From Blastomyces gilchristii SLH14081 (taxonomy: Eukaryota > Ascomycota > Eurotiomycetes > Onygenales > Ajellomycetaceae), in NCBI RefSeq assembly GCF_000003855.2, contig NW_003101681.1:1309405-1373404 (forward strand): DNA of 64,000 nt, written 5' to 3'. Below the pieces are notes generated by a model. It was not told the origin of the DNA and made no database searches. It was given only the letters and a program-made list of their open reading frames with translations. Positions within the stretch are counted from its first letter, which is position 1, and the number at the start of each line of letters is the position of its first letter. Positions 47,937-60,535 of this stretch are shown here, piece after piece. Made by a program: the position numbers and the translations under genes.

Positions 47937-50141
47937 GCTGTTATAATCAGTTCTAACAGTAATTACTGTTATAAGACTCTCAAAGTAGTGATATCAGTGA
48001 CAGAAGAATTTCACTGTTATAATAAGCTTCTAATTATGAATGTTATAGTTAATCTCTGCAAATTGTATCTTTCATGAGAAAAAGATTACTAAAACTCAGT
48101 TCTTATTTAACTATAGTTATAAGACTATTTCTGAAATTATAAAGAAAGAGATATTTGTTTGTAATCTGATTAAAAGTAAGAGATTAAAGTGAAACAGTAT
48201 CACTATATTTATAAATATCTATTTTAATCTTATAAAGATCTTATAAGCTTCTGAGATAAGAAAGTTCTTACAGTTCTCTCTTCTTAATAATCTTTTCATT
48301 CTTTATTTATAAAGTAACTTCTTTTTATTTTCATTCTTCAGTATATCTGTAAGAGTTAAGAAGATTCTCATAAATATAAAGATAAATTATCTATAGAAAT
48401 TTATAAAGCTTTCTGAATTTTATAAATACTAGTTAACTTCAGTTATAATAGAATAGTCTTAACTTATAAAGATTTTATCTGAATATTATCTACAGTAATT
48501 ATATATTCTAGAAAATTAATTCAGTAAGTACTGAAGTTGCACTTTATAAGCTTAATATACAGTTCTATCTCATCTAAAATCTTTAACATAGTTTATATAT
48601 ACTCAGTATGTTCTTTCTTCTTTACAGAGTATATTATCATATCATTCAGATATATTACTATGAAGATATTCAGATATATATAAAGTATTTTATTAATAAA
48701 AGACTGAAAAGCTATGAAGATATTAGTTAAATCAAAAGATATTACTAGATATTCAAATAATCTCAGTATAGTTCTAAAGAGAGTCTTTTATTTATTCTCA
48801 GATTATATTCACAGTTATATATATATAGTAATTATATTCAGTTATATGAATATAACAGCTTCTGTAAGATAATTGATTATATTCTTAATCAGAGACAGAA
48901 AGTAGTGACTCTTTATAATCTTAAAGTTCAGATTATAGTAGTTTATACACAGTCTGAAATCTTTATTTTTCTTCTTTATAGATATTACAGAGACTTCTGC
49001 AAAGATCTGTGAAAGTTGAATAAAGTTATTCTTTAAATTCTTCTTTATATAAGCTCACAGAGCTTCTGTTTTATGATGAGAGAGTTTATAAATTAGTTCT
49101 TAGAAGAGTTTCTACTCTTCTATTAAATCTATTATCAGATTCTTTCTATAATAAGATGAAAGCTTAGCTGTCTTAACTGAACTGAATATTTCTATAAGAT
49201 CTCAGTATTTCTCTAATATTTAAAGCTCAGTTTTCATAACTGTAAAGTTCTCAGATATTTATAAGTTATTATATGAATAGACTTATCTTCTTTAATTAAC
49301 TCTACAGTATTAACTGATTCTATCTCTGTAAGTAAGTCTATTAACACTGATCAGAAGTATAAATCTGACTTATAAACAGCTATATACAGATTATGTCTTT
49401 GAAGTTATATAAGTTTTAAGTATATACTATCTGTAATATCTGTGATAATCACAGTTTCTATAAATCTTTTTCAAGTTTTAAAGAGATCTTGTAATTTAAA
49501 GATGACTTTTATAAGTCTCTTAGCTCTCAGATCTGAGTTCTTACACTCTACTTATTATAAGAGTTAATTTTCAGTTTTTATCACTTAGCTTATTTACTCT
49601 GTAAGCTTCAGAGATATTATAGTAATCTGAGATTCTGAGTTCATTAATACTTCTTATACTTACAGAGTAGTAGTACTGCAGTGCAGTCTCTTCTTATAAG
49701 TATATATTTTCATTGAGAGAGTAACAGATTCAGATATCAGCTTTAAAACTCTTAAGAAGATAGTTACTAACTCTGTCTATAACTTCTTAAATTTCTATTT
49801 TAATCAATCAGAACAGTTTATATAAAGATATTCTAATTTAAAACAGATAAAATAAAGACTCTTTTTCTTAACTTTCTTATTATATACTCTGTTTACAGAA
49901 GATTGTGAATCTCTCTCTTTCTACTTAGTAGTTAGATATGAATCTCTCTATACTCTGTTATCTTTCTCTGATAAATCTGTTCTCTATTATTCTGATTCTC
50001 ACAGAGCTGATCAGTGATTCACTCTTTATAAATCTATAATTCTTATAGTAATCTGTAAGTGATGAATAAGAGTTATCAGTTTCTTCAGAGTTAAGAACTT
50101 AGAGTCTTATTTAATAAGCTTATGTGATTCAAAGGTTGCTT

Positions 50142-50310
50142 CCTCTCCCTCCCCTGCGGGGAAGGTTGTGCGCACACCGGGTCGTAAGTGTTCAGCCCCG
50201 GGTGGCTCCCGCTGTTGTTCGTCCGGTCCTGCACCTCCTCCTCCTTCTGTTTCTTCTGCCTCCACCCCCCCTGCCCTGGCTCCTGGTCCTGCGGGTCCCA
50301 TGCTCTTCTT
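50142..50310. other. GC-rich patch of X' that largely escaped mutation
   Basis: About 170 bp rich in G and C inside a very AT-rich block, with many CC, GG and CG sites. It aligns without gaps to 39160-39330 of X (opposite strand), where nearly all of those sites are T or A. It is therefore duplicated DNA that escaped, not foreign DNA. Preservation fades by about 50,530. Confidence 0.88.
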
Positions 50311-50434
50311 CAATTTCTCTATGCATATGCGTGCGCATTCCTATATTGGCATTTCAGTTAATCTTGTAATAAATGACATTAATGTTGTACACAGAGTGAT
50401 AGAGGAATCAGAGACATGCACAGTGTTGTTATAA
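50168..50434 (+). pseudogene. Antisense ORF of the X family, preserved copy
   Basis: An 88-codon frame antisense to X' pol, extending upstream in the open frame of the GC-rich patch. It is Pro/Ala/Ser-rich at the start (PPPPSVSSASTPPALAPG) and then has the block shared with 39304-39038, ending SETCTVLL. No known family; it may be coding or simply an open frame on the other strand. The upstream limit is lost at the deletion. Confidence 0.45.
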
Positions 50435-53400
50435 GAGTAGCTTACAGCCCTCAAATCCCTTGTGAATCTTGAGTTTTGAGATTTCCTTTGTTTTTGATGT
50501 TTTTCAGGTGGTGTGGCATTGAAAATAGATTAAATGTGTAACATATGAAAATGAATGAGATATGTATGATAACATTTGTCTTTTATAGTCAACTCTTACA
50601 GTTGATGATCAATTCATTATTTCTTTTCTTACACTTTTTCTTTATCTGCTAGTCACTACTCTTACACAACCTCTATATGATACAGTATTCAGTGACTAGG
50701 TTCAGCAGCTTTCATCTTTTGTGATTCTGTCTCATGCATTATACTGTCTCTCTTCACTCACTCAGATCACTACAGTGAACAGTTCATTAAAACTAACCTC
50801 ACTCAATCTCTGAGCATCTTCAGGGGTTAAGATGGCTTAGTCTTATGCATTTATAAATGTTTCAGATAGTTCATTCTCTGTGATCTCTGCAATTGAACTG
50901 ATATAAACAGTTAAATTCAACTCTGAATTCCTTTTTCTTCTACAATCTGATTCATATATAAGTCTGTTACTTTGAGACTGCTCTTTGCTGCATTGTGTCT
51001 GCTGTCTACAGTGTATTATTATACAATCAGCTACAGTCTTATCACTTATTAAAGTGTGATATTTATCTGATTTCTTCATTACTTCTCATTCTTTTCTTAT
51101 AATTATGAAAAGATCAGAATAAGTGAGATCATCTGATTTGTAAGTATCTATGATTTCTCTTACTTTATGAGACTTTTCAATTATAAGTCTCTTCTTTTTC
51201 AACACTAATAATAGTGCTGCAGATGATTATAATCTACTTGAATCTTATATCTTTGCTTTCACAAGTCATGAATTATTTATTAAGTTATATAAGATCTGTT
51301 TCTCTGATTCTTTCAATATGTACATTTTCAGAGAATGTGATTTGAGTATTTTATATGACTTAAATCATCTAGATTGAAACTTCTCAGAACTCTTATTGTA
51401 TATGAGAACTCATGTTCTCATCTTGAGACTTGATTTCTTAACTAGTGAGTCTTATATTCTTTTTGATTGAATTGCTCAGTTCAGAAGTAACTCATTAGCT
51501 TTTGCATATGCATGGCTGATCTCTTTCAATCTTGATTTCATGTCTGTGACTGTTGCATCTGCAACTGCTACTGCTGCATCTGTAACTGCTGTTTCTGCTG
51601 TATCTGCAACTGCTGTTTCTGCTGTATTCACAACTGCTCTCTCTCTCACCTTTTTCAAAGCATTCTCTGAGATGCGTGAATGCAATTCATACAACAGGTA
51701 GAATGATGAACACTTGAAGACTGCATGCTGTTAAATCTGTGTGATCAATAGTGCCTGTCTGAGATATTCATCTCATAGTCTCATAGACTTGCTCACTAGA
51801 TATTTCATCAGCATGTTGCTCAAGATTTCATTCAAGTGTTTTATCTTTTTATTCATTTACAGATGATATGATGTTGTTCTACAATGTCTTGTCTGTAACT
51901 GACTCATGAAATATCTCATCACTTCTTCTACAAGATTCACACTGTTATCAGTTAGAATCTCATGCAGTATTTCATAGTTAATATAGATCTCATTATGTAG
52001 AAACTTCATTATCATCTTCTCTATTATCTCTGAAACTGCTTTCACAACTGACCAGTCAGTAGTGTAATCAATAGCAGTGATTATTCATTAATTTCTATTT
52101 AGTATTCACAGTAATATGTCTATGAGATTCATCTCTTATTATTTAAACAGTTGTATTATACACTTTATCTGATGTTGTACTTTCTTATGTTCTAACCCTT
52201 TCTTAGATTCTTTTGTGACCTGGCAATTCAGACACTTATGAGTGTACACCTGAATATTCTCAGTCATGCTTAATCAGTATACTCTTGATTCAAGTACACT
52301 TATGAGTTCAGAGCTTTCTAAGTGACTGAATTCCTTGTGCATATAAGTTATCAAGTCATATTTAAATGAAGATTCTAGATAGAGAGCTTCTACATATTCT
52401 AGATTGTGATAAAGCATAACATCATTTTTTAATTTTCTCAGCTTGAAGTTCAGAAGCATCTCTTCTACTACTTTTATAAAACACTTATCATCTGACATCT
52501 TGTCATTCTTTAAGCAGAAGATCATGATGTTCACTCATTTGATTTCTTATATTTTCTCAGTGTGTTTAATGTGAATATTTCTTATATCTGATTTACAGAA
52601 TTCTCACTCATGAAATTAAGTCTGTGACTGATTGTATCAGGTATCACAGTGTCTAATCTCTTTCAGTATTTAATATGAAGATTGTACACTTAAAACTCTG
52701 AGATTCAACATACTAAGTATTTGAAAGGTTTTATCATCAATTGTAGATAGATAAGGCTTTTATAATCTATAATCATCATTATTGTATGTCTGCTATCAAT
52801 ATATCTATCTCATAACATCAGTGTGTGCTTGATTACTAGCAATTTCTTTTTATACACTGAGTAATTGAGCTCAGTATCTGATAGTTTCCTATCATTGTAC
52901 ATCACTGAGTGCAGCTTGTCATTCTTACTTATCTGTAGAAGAGTATCTCTGATAGCTCATTTAAATGTGTCTGTCTCAATGTAGAAAGGTTTATTACAAT
53001 CTGATTGACTAAGCACTGAGAATGTTATTATACATTCTCTCAGTGTGAGAAAAGCCTCTTCATACACAGCATTTCAGATAATTAAATGAAACTTCTTCTT
53101 TCACAGATTTGCATTCATTTCACTTAAGAGATCTGAGAGTGATGTAGATATTTATACAAAATCCTTGATGAATCTGTGATAGTATGAGATTAATTCAAGA
53201 AACTGCTGTATATAATATACATTTCTCAGCTGCAGCTAATTCACTATGACATTCAATTTCTTCAGAATGAGGCATATACAGTTATCATTCACTACATATT
53301 CTATAAACTTCAACTCTTTCATTTCAAACACATACTTGATTGATTTGACATAGAGCTTATACTCTGTCAGAGTTATAAGCACTTCATCAAGATGCTTCAG

Positions 53401-56380
53401 ATATTCATTATATAAGTTTGAAAAGACTAGAATGTTATTAAGATATATAAGATATGAGATTTTATTCTGTTTATGAAGAATCATATTCATTATTATTTAA
53501 AAGATGATGAGCACATTTATCAGATCAAATGATATTATCAGGAATTTGAACTTCTCTCATTGTATATTAAATGTAATTCATAGAACTAATAGTTTATCTA
53601 CACAGATCTGTCAGTATTCTGAGAGAAGATTGATTTTTAATAGATATCAGATGTTTTCAACTGTATTCAACTGTTGTTGAATTTATAGCAGTGAATATTC
53701 ATTCTTGATTATAAGCTTATTAAGTGCTTGATAATCAATACACATCTGTCACTTCTTATCTGTCTTTTTCATGAATAGAACTGAAAAGTCTCATACACTT
53801 GATGAGAATTGTATAAGACTACATTTTAGAAGATCTGTGATCTGACACTTCTGTTCTTTGAGATGTGTTTGTGACAGAGAGTACACATTCTGATTGACTG
53901 GTTTTGTATTCTCTGTGTCAATCTCATGTATAAATTCTTGTTTTAGCAGTAATTTCAGTGAAAGATCTGTTCAGAAGATCTTTTCATACTTCTTCAGAAG
54001 CTTCTTCATATGCTTATTCTTCTGTATATTCTTTATCTTGATTTTCTTCACTTCCAGGTTCTATATAACATACAGAATGCTTTTGAATGAGGTCTTGTAA
54101 ATCATTCTCTTTGCTTATTAATATATAAGCAGATTTAATTCTTCTATATCAGAGATGTGAAATGTCCTTCTCATATCAGTTGATAGAATCATATGAATTA
54201 TTTTTTTTTTATCAGTTAACTGCATATGACATGTACATTATTGAATCTGCAGATTGAATCTTTGAAATCAATTAAGTCTGAGAATAAGATCATATTTCAT
54301 ATTCTGCAGCTCTTATATTTAAATATAGCAAGATCATTCTCTGAAGTGCAAGGAAACTCTTACTCTTACAGATAATATCAAATATCAGTTATCAGATAAT
54401 CTTATACATCAGGAATTCTTCACTCAGCAGACTTCTTTCAGTCTTTAAATTATATAATTATCAATATATTGTATAGAAGCTTCTGTATCTGCTAATACTT
54501 TTATAATCATCTCTTAATTCTTACTCAAGTGTCTCTTATACATTAACATTTCAAGTCTCAAGACATTGAGATAAGTGTTCACTTCATTCTCACTCATATC
54601 TCAGTCAGAAGCCTGCTTTCTGTTAATATTCACAGAATTCAGAGAATTATCTAACACAGACATCTCTTTCACTTTGAAGACTTTTCATAGAATATCAGTG
54701 AGTGTCTCTGAGCTCACTGATTCTGCTAGTTTTTTGACTCTCTTGCTTCTCTTGACTATGCACACTGAGTGTAATCTTTTACATCATGATTTTAATGTCT
54801 ACAGTTGAAGTAAGCTCAATACTTATAATATCAAGATTTTCACTCAGAGAATCTCTTTTTCAGAGAATTTGATGCTTTAGTAATAGCATTCAGATCTAGA
54901 TTCATCATATTCAGATATATGACTTATGTCATAGAAGTCTGATTACTCATTCTTCACTGAGACATACTCAATTACAGTATTTTCTGTTATAATTGACTCA
55001 CTTATTTCTGTATAATAAGAATATTATATGCTTTCTTCACTGTGTCTGACTGTGAGATTAAGCATTTTCATTTCACTCTCAACTCAGATGTAAGATCATG
55101 AATGAAGATCTGTAAATAAAAAGATGTTAAAAGCTTTTTATTCAATATAAAATAGTGTAAGCTGAAGTGTGTAAAGTATGATGTAAGATTATTCACTTAT
55201 CTACACTTAGTGAAGCATTTGTAACATTTATCTCATATATTCACTTTCTCAAAGTTATACAAGATTCATTTGAAAAACTCATTTCATATTCATGAAAATA
55301 AATATCACTCTAAGTCTGTGAGATTCATCTTTTCATCAGTTATTTATAATGACTTTACTTTTTCACATAGAAATACAGCAGATCTTAAGACTTGTTAGAA
55401 TTTCATTAACTGTCTGTCTATGAGTTCACATTTAATCTGATAATATAATTGTATCTGACTTAGTCAGCTGATTACAGCATCATTTTTTCAGTCACTATTA
55501 AAGCTTGATAACTTCAGCAGATCTTCTAACTTGATATATTTCATACTCAGATTCTCATCCTGCGCAGCAGTCTCTGATAATATATATACTTCTGAAGAGA
55601 TTGTGAACAATCATGATAAGATCTTCAGATTTGATATAGTTATCTGTCTGTGTAATTATTCAATCTCTCACTGCAGGTCTAAGATCTGGTTTTCTCTATT
55701 CTTATTGATGATGATGATTACATTGATAAAGCTCTTCATAGTAAATGCTTAATCTGCAGTAAATGCTAATTGTTGTTTAGCTTTCACCTCAGTCTGTCAC
55801 TGTGTATACAAGGCCTCAATCTCATTTAGAATCCTTGTACATGTACAGAGCTTTGATTTCAGTTCAGTGATTTCAGCTGCTTTTCTTACTGCTTTAAGTA
55901 AACTCTCTGAAAGGTTCTGCATATCTTCTGATTTAGATAGCAGAGAAGAGTGTTGTTCATATCAGTTAGAAGAGATATTCATTTCAGTGATTTCTTATTG
56001 ATTGTACAATGTCTATCATTATATCACTGTATAATTTCTGTTATCATTATACAACTTCAGTGATAATCATCTCTTCTCTTTTTTTTTCCTTCTTTTGAGT
56101 AGAGAGTAGACTTCTTTGAATCTGATTCATTACTTTTATTTCCTTTCTCACACCTCATTCATTCATGTCTCATACATGGCATTTGCCTGGGTATGAAGTT
56201 TTTCCTCAATAAGCAAAGCAGTATCAATCAGATGCTCTTTCACTTATCACTCTTCATACACTATCTTTTGAGACATTCTAGAATCACACTGACATGATAA
56301 CTATAAATCACTTTGTAGACAGAATTATCACATTCTGAAGAAGTCTGCACTTCTCACTGGTTTTTAGACATGCTATCAGA

Positions 56381-56567
56381 TGTGATTCAAAGATTGCTTG
56401 AGCCAGCATACAATTACAGACATACACCGGCTTCTTATATATCATACACTAAATTAATTAGCGGCCGCTATGGCCCCTTTACACTCGTAAGCAAGTTCGG
56501 AAGCGGCCGCGTTATTATCCGACGGTCGTACGTTCTTCCGAACCACCGTACGTTCTTCCGAACCACA
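56381..56567 (-). repeat. X' 5' LTR with internal 20-bp tandem duplication
   Basis: 187 bp, that is 167 plus an exact duplication of CGTACGTTCTTCCGAACCAC at the outer end (about 56527-56566). It contains two GCGGCCGC sites and is largely unmutated at 56,440-56,567. Confidence 0.88.
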
Positions 56568-56730
56568 CTTATTCTGTATATCTTTATTCAGTCTCTTTAT
56601 AAATATTATCATTCAGATCTTGTTTCAGAGCTCTATTTTCACAGGTCTTAATTTATATCATAATTTTACAAAGTATTATAAGTAGTCTTTATCAGATTTC
56701 TCATCTCTCTTTCTAATATTAATAATTATA

Positions 56731-59700
56731 TATTACACTCTCAGCCGTGTCAAGACTCTGTTACAGTTTCACACAGCTCATTACTTCTCTGCAGATGATT
56801 TTATTCATCTCATAGACTGTTTGAACCGGTTTTCAATCACTCTATGACATCATTCAGATGTAATATAGAAAGATTTAATTAATGAATATAAGAACCTTAC
56901 TTCTATATAAGATTAGTAGATTACTCTTTCATAGCAGTGAGATACTGCTGAGGTATTACTCTAGCTATTCTCACTCATAGAATAGAAGAGAGATATCTGC
57001 TCATTATCTATATAGATTAGCTAGATACTGACTTCTTTAATTGATAATATATATAAGTTACTGCATTTCTTATACAATCTTCTTAGTATACTAAGTACTA
57101 TATCTGTGATATTCTCATAATAACTCTATAGCTTATAAGCTCACTATTCAAGTAAGATAGTCAAGCTTACTTATACAGCTTCTTAAACAACTATCTTTAT
57201 ATAATATCACTGACTAGTCACTGCTTCAGTTCTATTATATTATAATTTAAATCACTTAATCTGATTACAAGTTTGAATCAGTTGAGCTCTATTAACAGAC
57301 TGATATAATCTTATATATCTGTGCTGAGATCAATCTGATCTCACTCTCTGAGAGAAACTTCACATCATTCTTTAGAGTATGTACATCTCTATCTTAGCAG
57401 AAATCTGAGATTTCTGAACTCACTGTATATTTTGATATAATCTCTTCAACTGCTCTATTATCACTGTAGCATCTATACTTCTACATCTATTATAAAGATG
57501 AAGAGATTAAGATTGAAGATTCTCTGAATTATAAGAGAAATATATTATCTTAATTTCATAACTTCATCTGTATTCTGGAACAGAAATTTCATCTTAATCT
57601 GAGCCAGTTTAATACTCATGAGATATAAGTAATATACACTGTCAACCTTCTTGAAGGTATCTCTGCAACTACTTCAATTATTAAGAAGAGAGAGCTTGAG
57701 TATATCAATACTATTATAACTTGAGAAGAATTCAAAGACTTTCTACTGAATCAGATTGAAGATTATCACAATCACAGCTTTACAGCAGTGTAATGATTTA
57801 ACTTATTATATTAATAAGATAATAAGAATTCTTTCAATTTCAATATAAGATTTGAAGAATATTGAGAGAAATTAACTGATGATTTGAATTAATTAAAGAC
57901 ACAGCTTTATCTTATGAAGCTGACTCATAAGATATAAATAATAATATTATAGTATCAGAGTTCATTAATTAATCATACTAAGCTTATCAACTTAATTTCT
58001 CAGATCTATTTAAATAATTAATACTCTGAGAAAAAGACTAATAAGACTTCTTCTAAGTAATTAATAATAGAATCTAAATAATGTTATAACAGTTTCAGTG
58101 TAGATAATATAAAGAAGAATTTCAAGTATTCTGATTCTTCACTCACTGTAAAGAAATATTAAAAAAGATTTTATAAAGATCTCTGCTTTAACTGCAGAGC
58201 TGATAATTACTATACTAGTAATTATAAAAAGCTGAAGAAGAAAAGAAACTGAGAAGATATCTTCTTAAAGTTAACTTCTCTTCTAATAAATGTATTCATA
58301 GAAGATAAAGAAGAGAAAGAAATAAAGAATTGATAATTCTCATATCTCTGAGTTTATATTATACTTATAATGAATACTCTAAATAAGAAGATACTAATAA
58401 GATATCTAGCTGACTTCAGAATGAATATTAACTTCATATTCTATTTCTTTTCTTTAATAAAGAGTTGAAAGAAGATAGATCTGTTAGATCATATAAAATT
58501 TACTGATAAAATAAAATATCATTATTTTAATATAATTCAAGTGAAGTGTGTAATCACAGATTTGAAAGAAATCTTTAAGAAGAGCAGTCTGCTTCTTCAC
58601 ACTGTTAATATTATAGATAAGAATGTCATTCTAGATCTTTTATAATTAAGAGAAAACAATTCTCTCATTGACTGAGTCACTCAGATATGATGATACTGTT
58701 TCACTGATAAAGAGACAGTGATAGAGAAATCTGAAGAGTTTCATTGAAAGAATCTTGAGAAAAAGATAGAGTTAATATACTGTGTAGTAAGTGACTGAGA
58801 CTTAGAGATAGATAAAGAATTTATCACTCTCACTGCAAGATTAGCAGCAGTATCTGTTATTAAAGATGAATAAATATAACATCTCTTTACAGATTATAAA
58901 AATGTCTTCTCAGAAAAAGAAGCAGCAAAGTTTTCTGATATCAAGATATAATACAAAATTTATCTTGAAGATGATACAATAACACTGTATAGATCTCTTT
59001 ATAATTTATCAGTAAAGAAATTGAATATTCTATGCAAATATCTTAAGAAAGTGCAATCAAAGAACTGAATACACTGATTAAAGAGTCTGATAGAGACATT
59101 CATACTATTTATACTCAAGAAGAACAGTAGACTATGTCTATACATAGACTACAGAGATTTTAATAAGATAATAATTAAGAATTGCTATTCATTACTATTA
59201 ATTAATAAGATAATTGATTGATTATCTGAAGCAAAGATGTTCTCAAAGATTGATATACAGAATATCTATTATAGAATCAGAGTTAATAAAGATAATATTT
59301 AAAAAACAGCTTTTCATATTAAGTACAGTAATTTTGAATATCTTGTTTTATCTTTTAATCTTTATAATACTTCAGTTATCTTTCAGATCTATATAAATGA
59401 GACACTGTGAGACCTTGTTAACATCTTCTGTATAGTATACTTGAATGACATTTTAATCTTCTCAAAAACAGAAGAAGAACATGATACTCATATTCAAGAA
59501 GTGTTAAGTCACTTAAGACAGTATCAACTCTATATAAATACTGAGAAATACTCATTTTACATGCAGAAGATTGATTTCTTAGATTATATTATTGAGATTA
59601 ATAACATTTCAATGAATAGAAGCTGAATTTCTGTTATTAAGCACTGGTCAGTGCTGCAGACATATCATGAGATGCAGATATTTCTAAAATTTATAAATTT

Positions 59701-60063
59701 CCATAGACAGTTTATCTATACATATTCACAGATTACTGTCTCTCTTACAGATCTGTTAAAGAGAAGTGTTAAAGACAGGAAAATGAAACTGTTTATTCTC
59801 ACTCAAGATACTGTAAAAGCATTTACAGAATTGAAACAAGCTTTTGCAGATATTATAATACTGAATCACTTTAACTCTGATTTACTTAGTCAGTATAAAA
59901 CTGATGTATTTGAGAATAAGATCTGTGAAATCTTTTCACAGTTGACACTGAAGATCTTTCAATGTTGAAAGAATCAGAGAATAATAATTTCTGAGAATAC
60001 AGATAATAAAATGTCTGTAAGAGAAGGTTTTTTCACAGAGTCTATAAGATGCTATAAAAGATA
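56731..60063 (+). mobile_element. Element Y': truncated Y-family Gypsy, plus strand
   Basis: 5' LTR 56731-57244 (514 bp, colinear with the reverse complement of the Y LTR). Then gag, a damaged zinc knuckle (CFNCRADNYYTSNY, His and last Cys lost, about 58176), protease-like sequence, RT (LNDILIFSKTEEEHDTHIQE, about 59439) and the start of RNase H (FINFHRQFIYTYSQ, about 59690). Similarity to Y stops at about 60063, where the SINE begins, so integrase and the 3' LTR are missing. Confidence 0.82.
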
Positions 60064-60065
60064 GA

Positions 60066-60419
60066 TCTGCCCCGGTGGCTGAATGATTAATGCGGCCACC
60101 CGGTAGCGCCTTGGCGTGGGAAATCAAGGTGTGTGAGTTTGAAACCCGCAGGGAATACATTAAATTCAGAACTCAAGCATCTCAGGTTTCTAATAAATAC
60201 AGAGATGTATAAATCACTTTAATAAATCACTCTATGTTTCTGAGCTGAGAAGTTATTATCACATGTATCTAATTATCACTTCTTTGTATTTTCTATGTTC
60301 TTGTTATCTTTATATAATCTCAACACCTGTATTTCCTTCTGTATAACTAATACTTAACCTATATTTAATATTACACAAGGACTCATTATAAGCTCTGCTT
60401 GTATATAAGTATAATGAAA

Positions 60420-60456
<37 letters not shown>
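60066..60456 (+). mobile_element. tRNA-derived SINE with (AAT)12 tail
   Basis: The head (about 60069-60160) resembles a class II (Ser/Leu-like) tRNA: GGTGGCTGAATGATTAATGC looks like the D-arm/A box and GAGTTTGAAACCC like the T-arm/B box. No good acceptor stem forms, so it is tRNA-derived rather than a tRNA gene. An AT-rich body follows, ending TATAATGAAAG before (AAT)12 at 60421-60456. The LINE at 17125-19397 ends TATAATTGAAG before its own (AAT)n, which suggests the LINE machinery recognises this tail. The head keeps CC and CG sites. Confidence 0.68.
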
Positions 60457-60457
<1 letters not shown>

Positions 60458-60535
60458 TTTTTTTAATAATACTTTTTAATATTACTTTTTAATAACACTT
60501 TTTAATAATACTTTTTAATAACATTACTGTTAATT
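60457..60535. repeat. Imperfect tandem repeat, CTTTTTAATAAYA type
   Basis: Four to five units of 13-17 bp, T-rich, immediately after the SINE tail. It resembles the AAAGTAACACTTTTT core of the MITEs only loosely. Confidence 0.6.

Larger units (their letters stand above)
50123..56567 (-). mobile_element. Element X': inverted X-family Gypsy with 3' deletion
   Basis: Flanked by CTTA (50119-50122 and 56568-56571). On the minus strand it has a 187-bp 5' LTR (56567-56381), gag, protease, RT (about 53490-53240), RNase H and integrase (about 52530-51860), then the post-pol region down to 50142. Only 19 bp of the 3' LTR (50141-50123) remain, so a deletion joined the LTR tip to the interior and removed about 2 kb that X still has. 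Sense frames are full of stops. Confidence 0.86.
45618..56730 (-). mobile_element. Element W: degenerate Ty3/Gypsy, minus strand
   Basis: Own DNA is 45618-50122 and 56572-56730, interrupted by MITE copy 6 and by X'. The minus strand reads the RT box VIYLNDMIIYSVKKKEHTE (48660-48604), then RNase H- and integrase-like sequence towards lower coordinates, including KYVSMSKTLFEIL near 46160. LTRs were not found. Its left end abuts the Z0 3' LTR. This is the most mutated and AT-rich Gypsy remnant in the window. Confidence 0.65.

Noticed and set aside
60069..60160. A genuine tRNA-Ser or tRNA-Leu gene
   Set aside because: D-arm and T-arm resemble class II tRNA but the 5' and 3' ends do not pair as an acceptor stem, and an (AAT)n-tailed body follows, as in SINEs.
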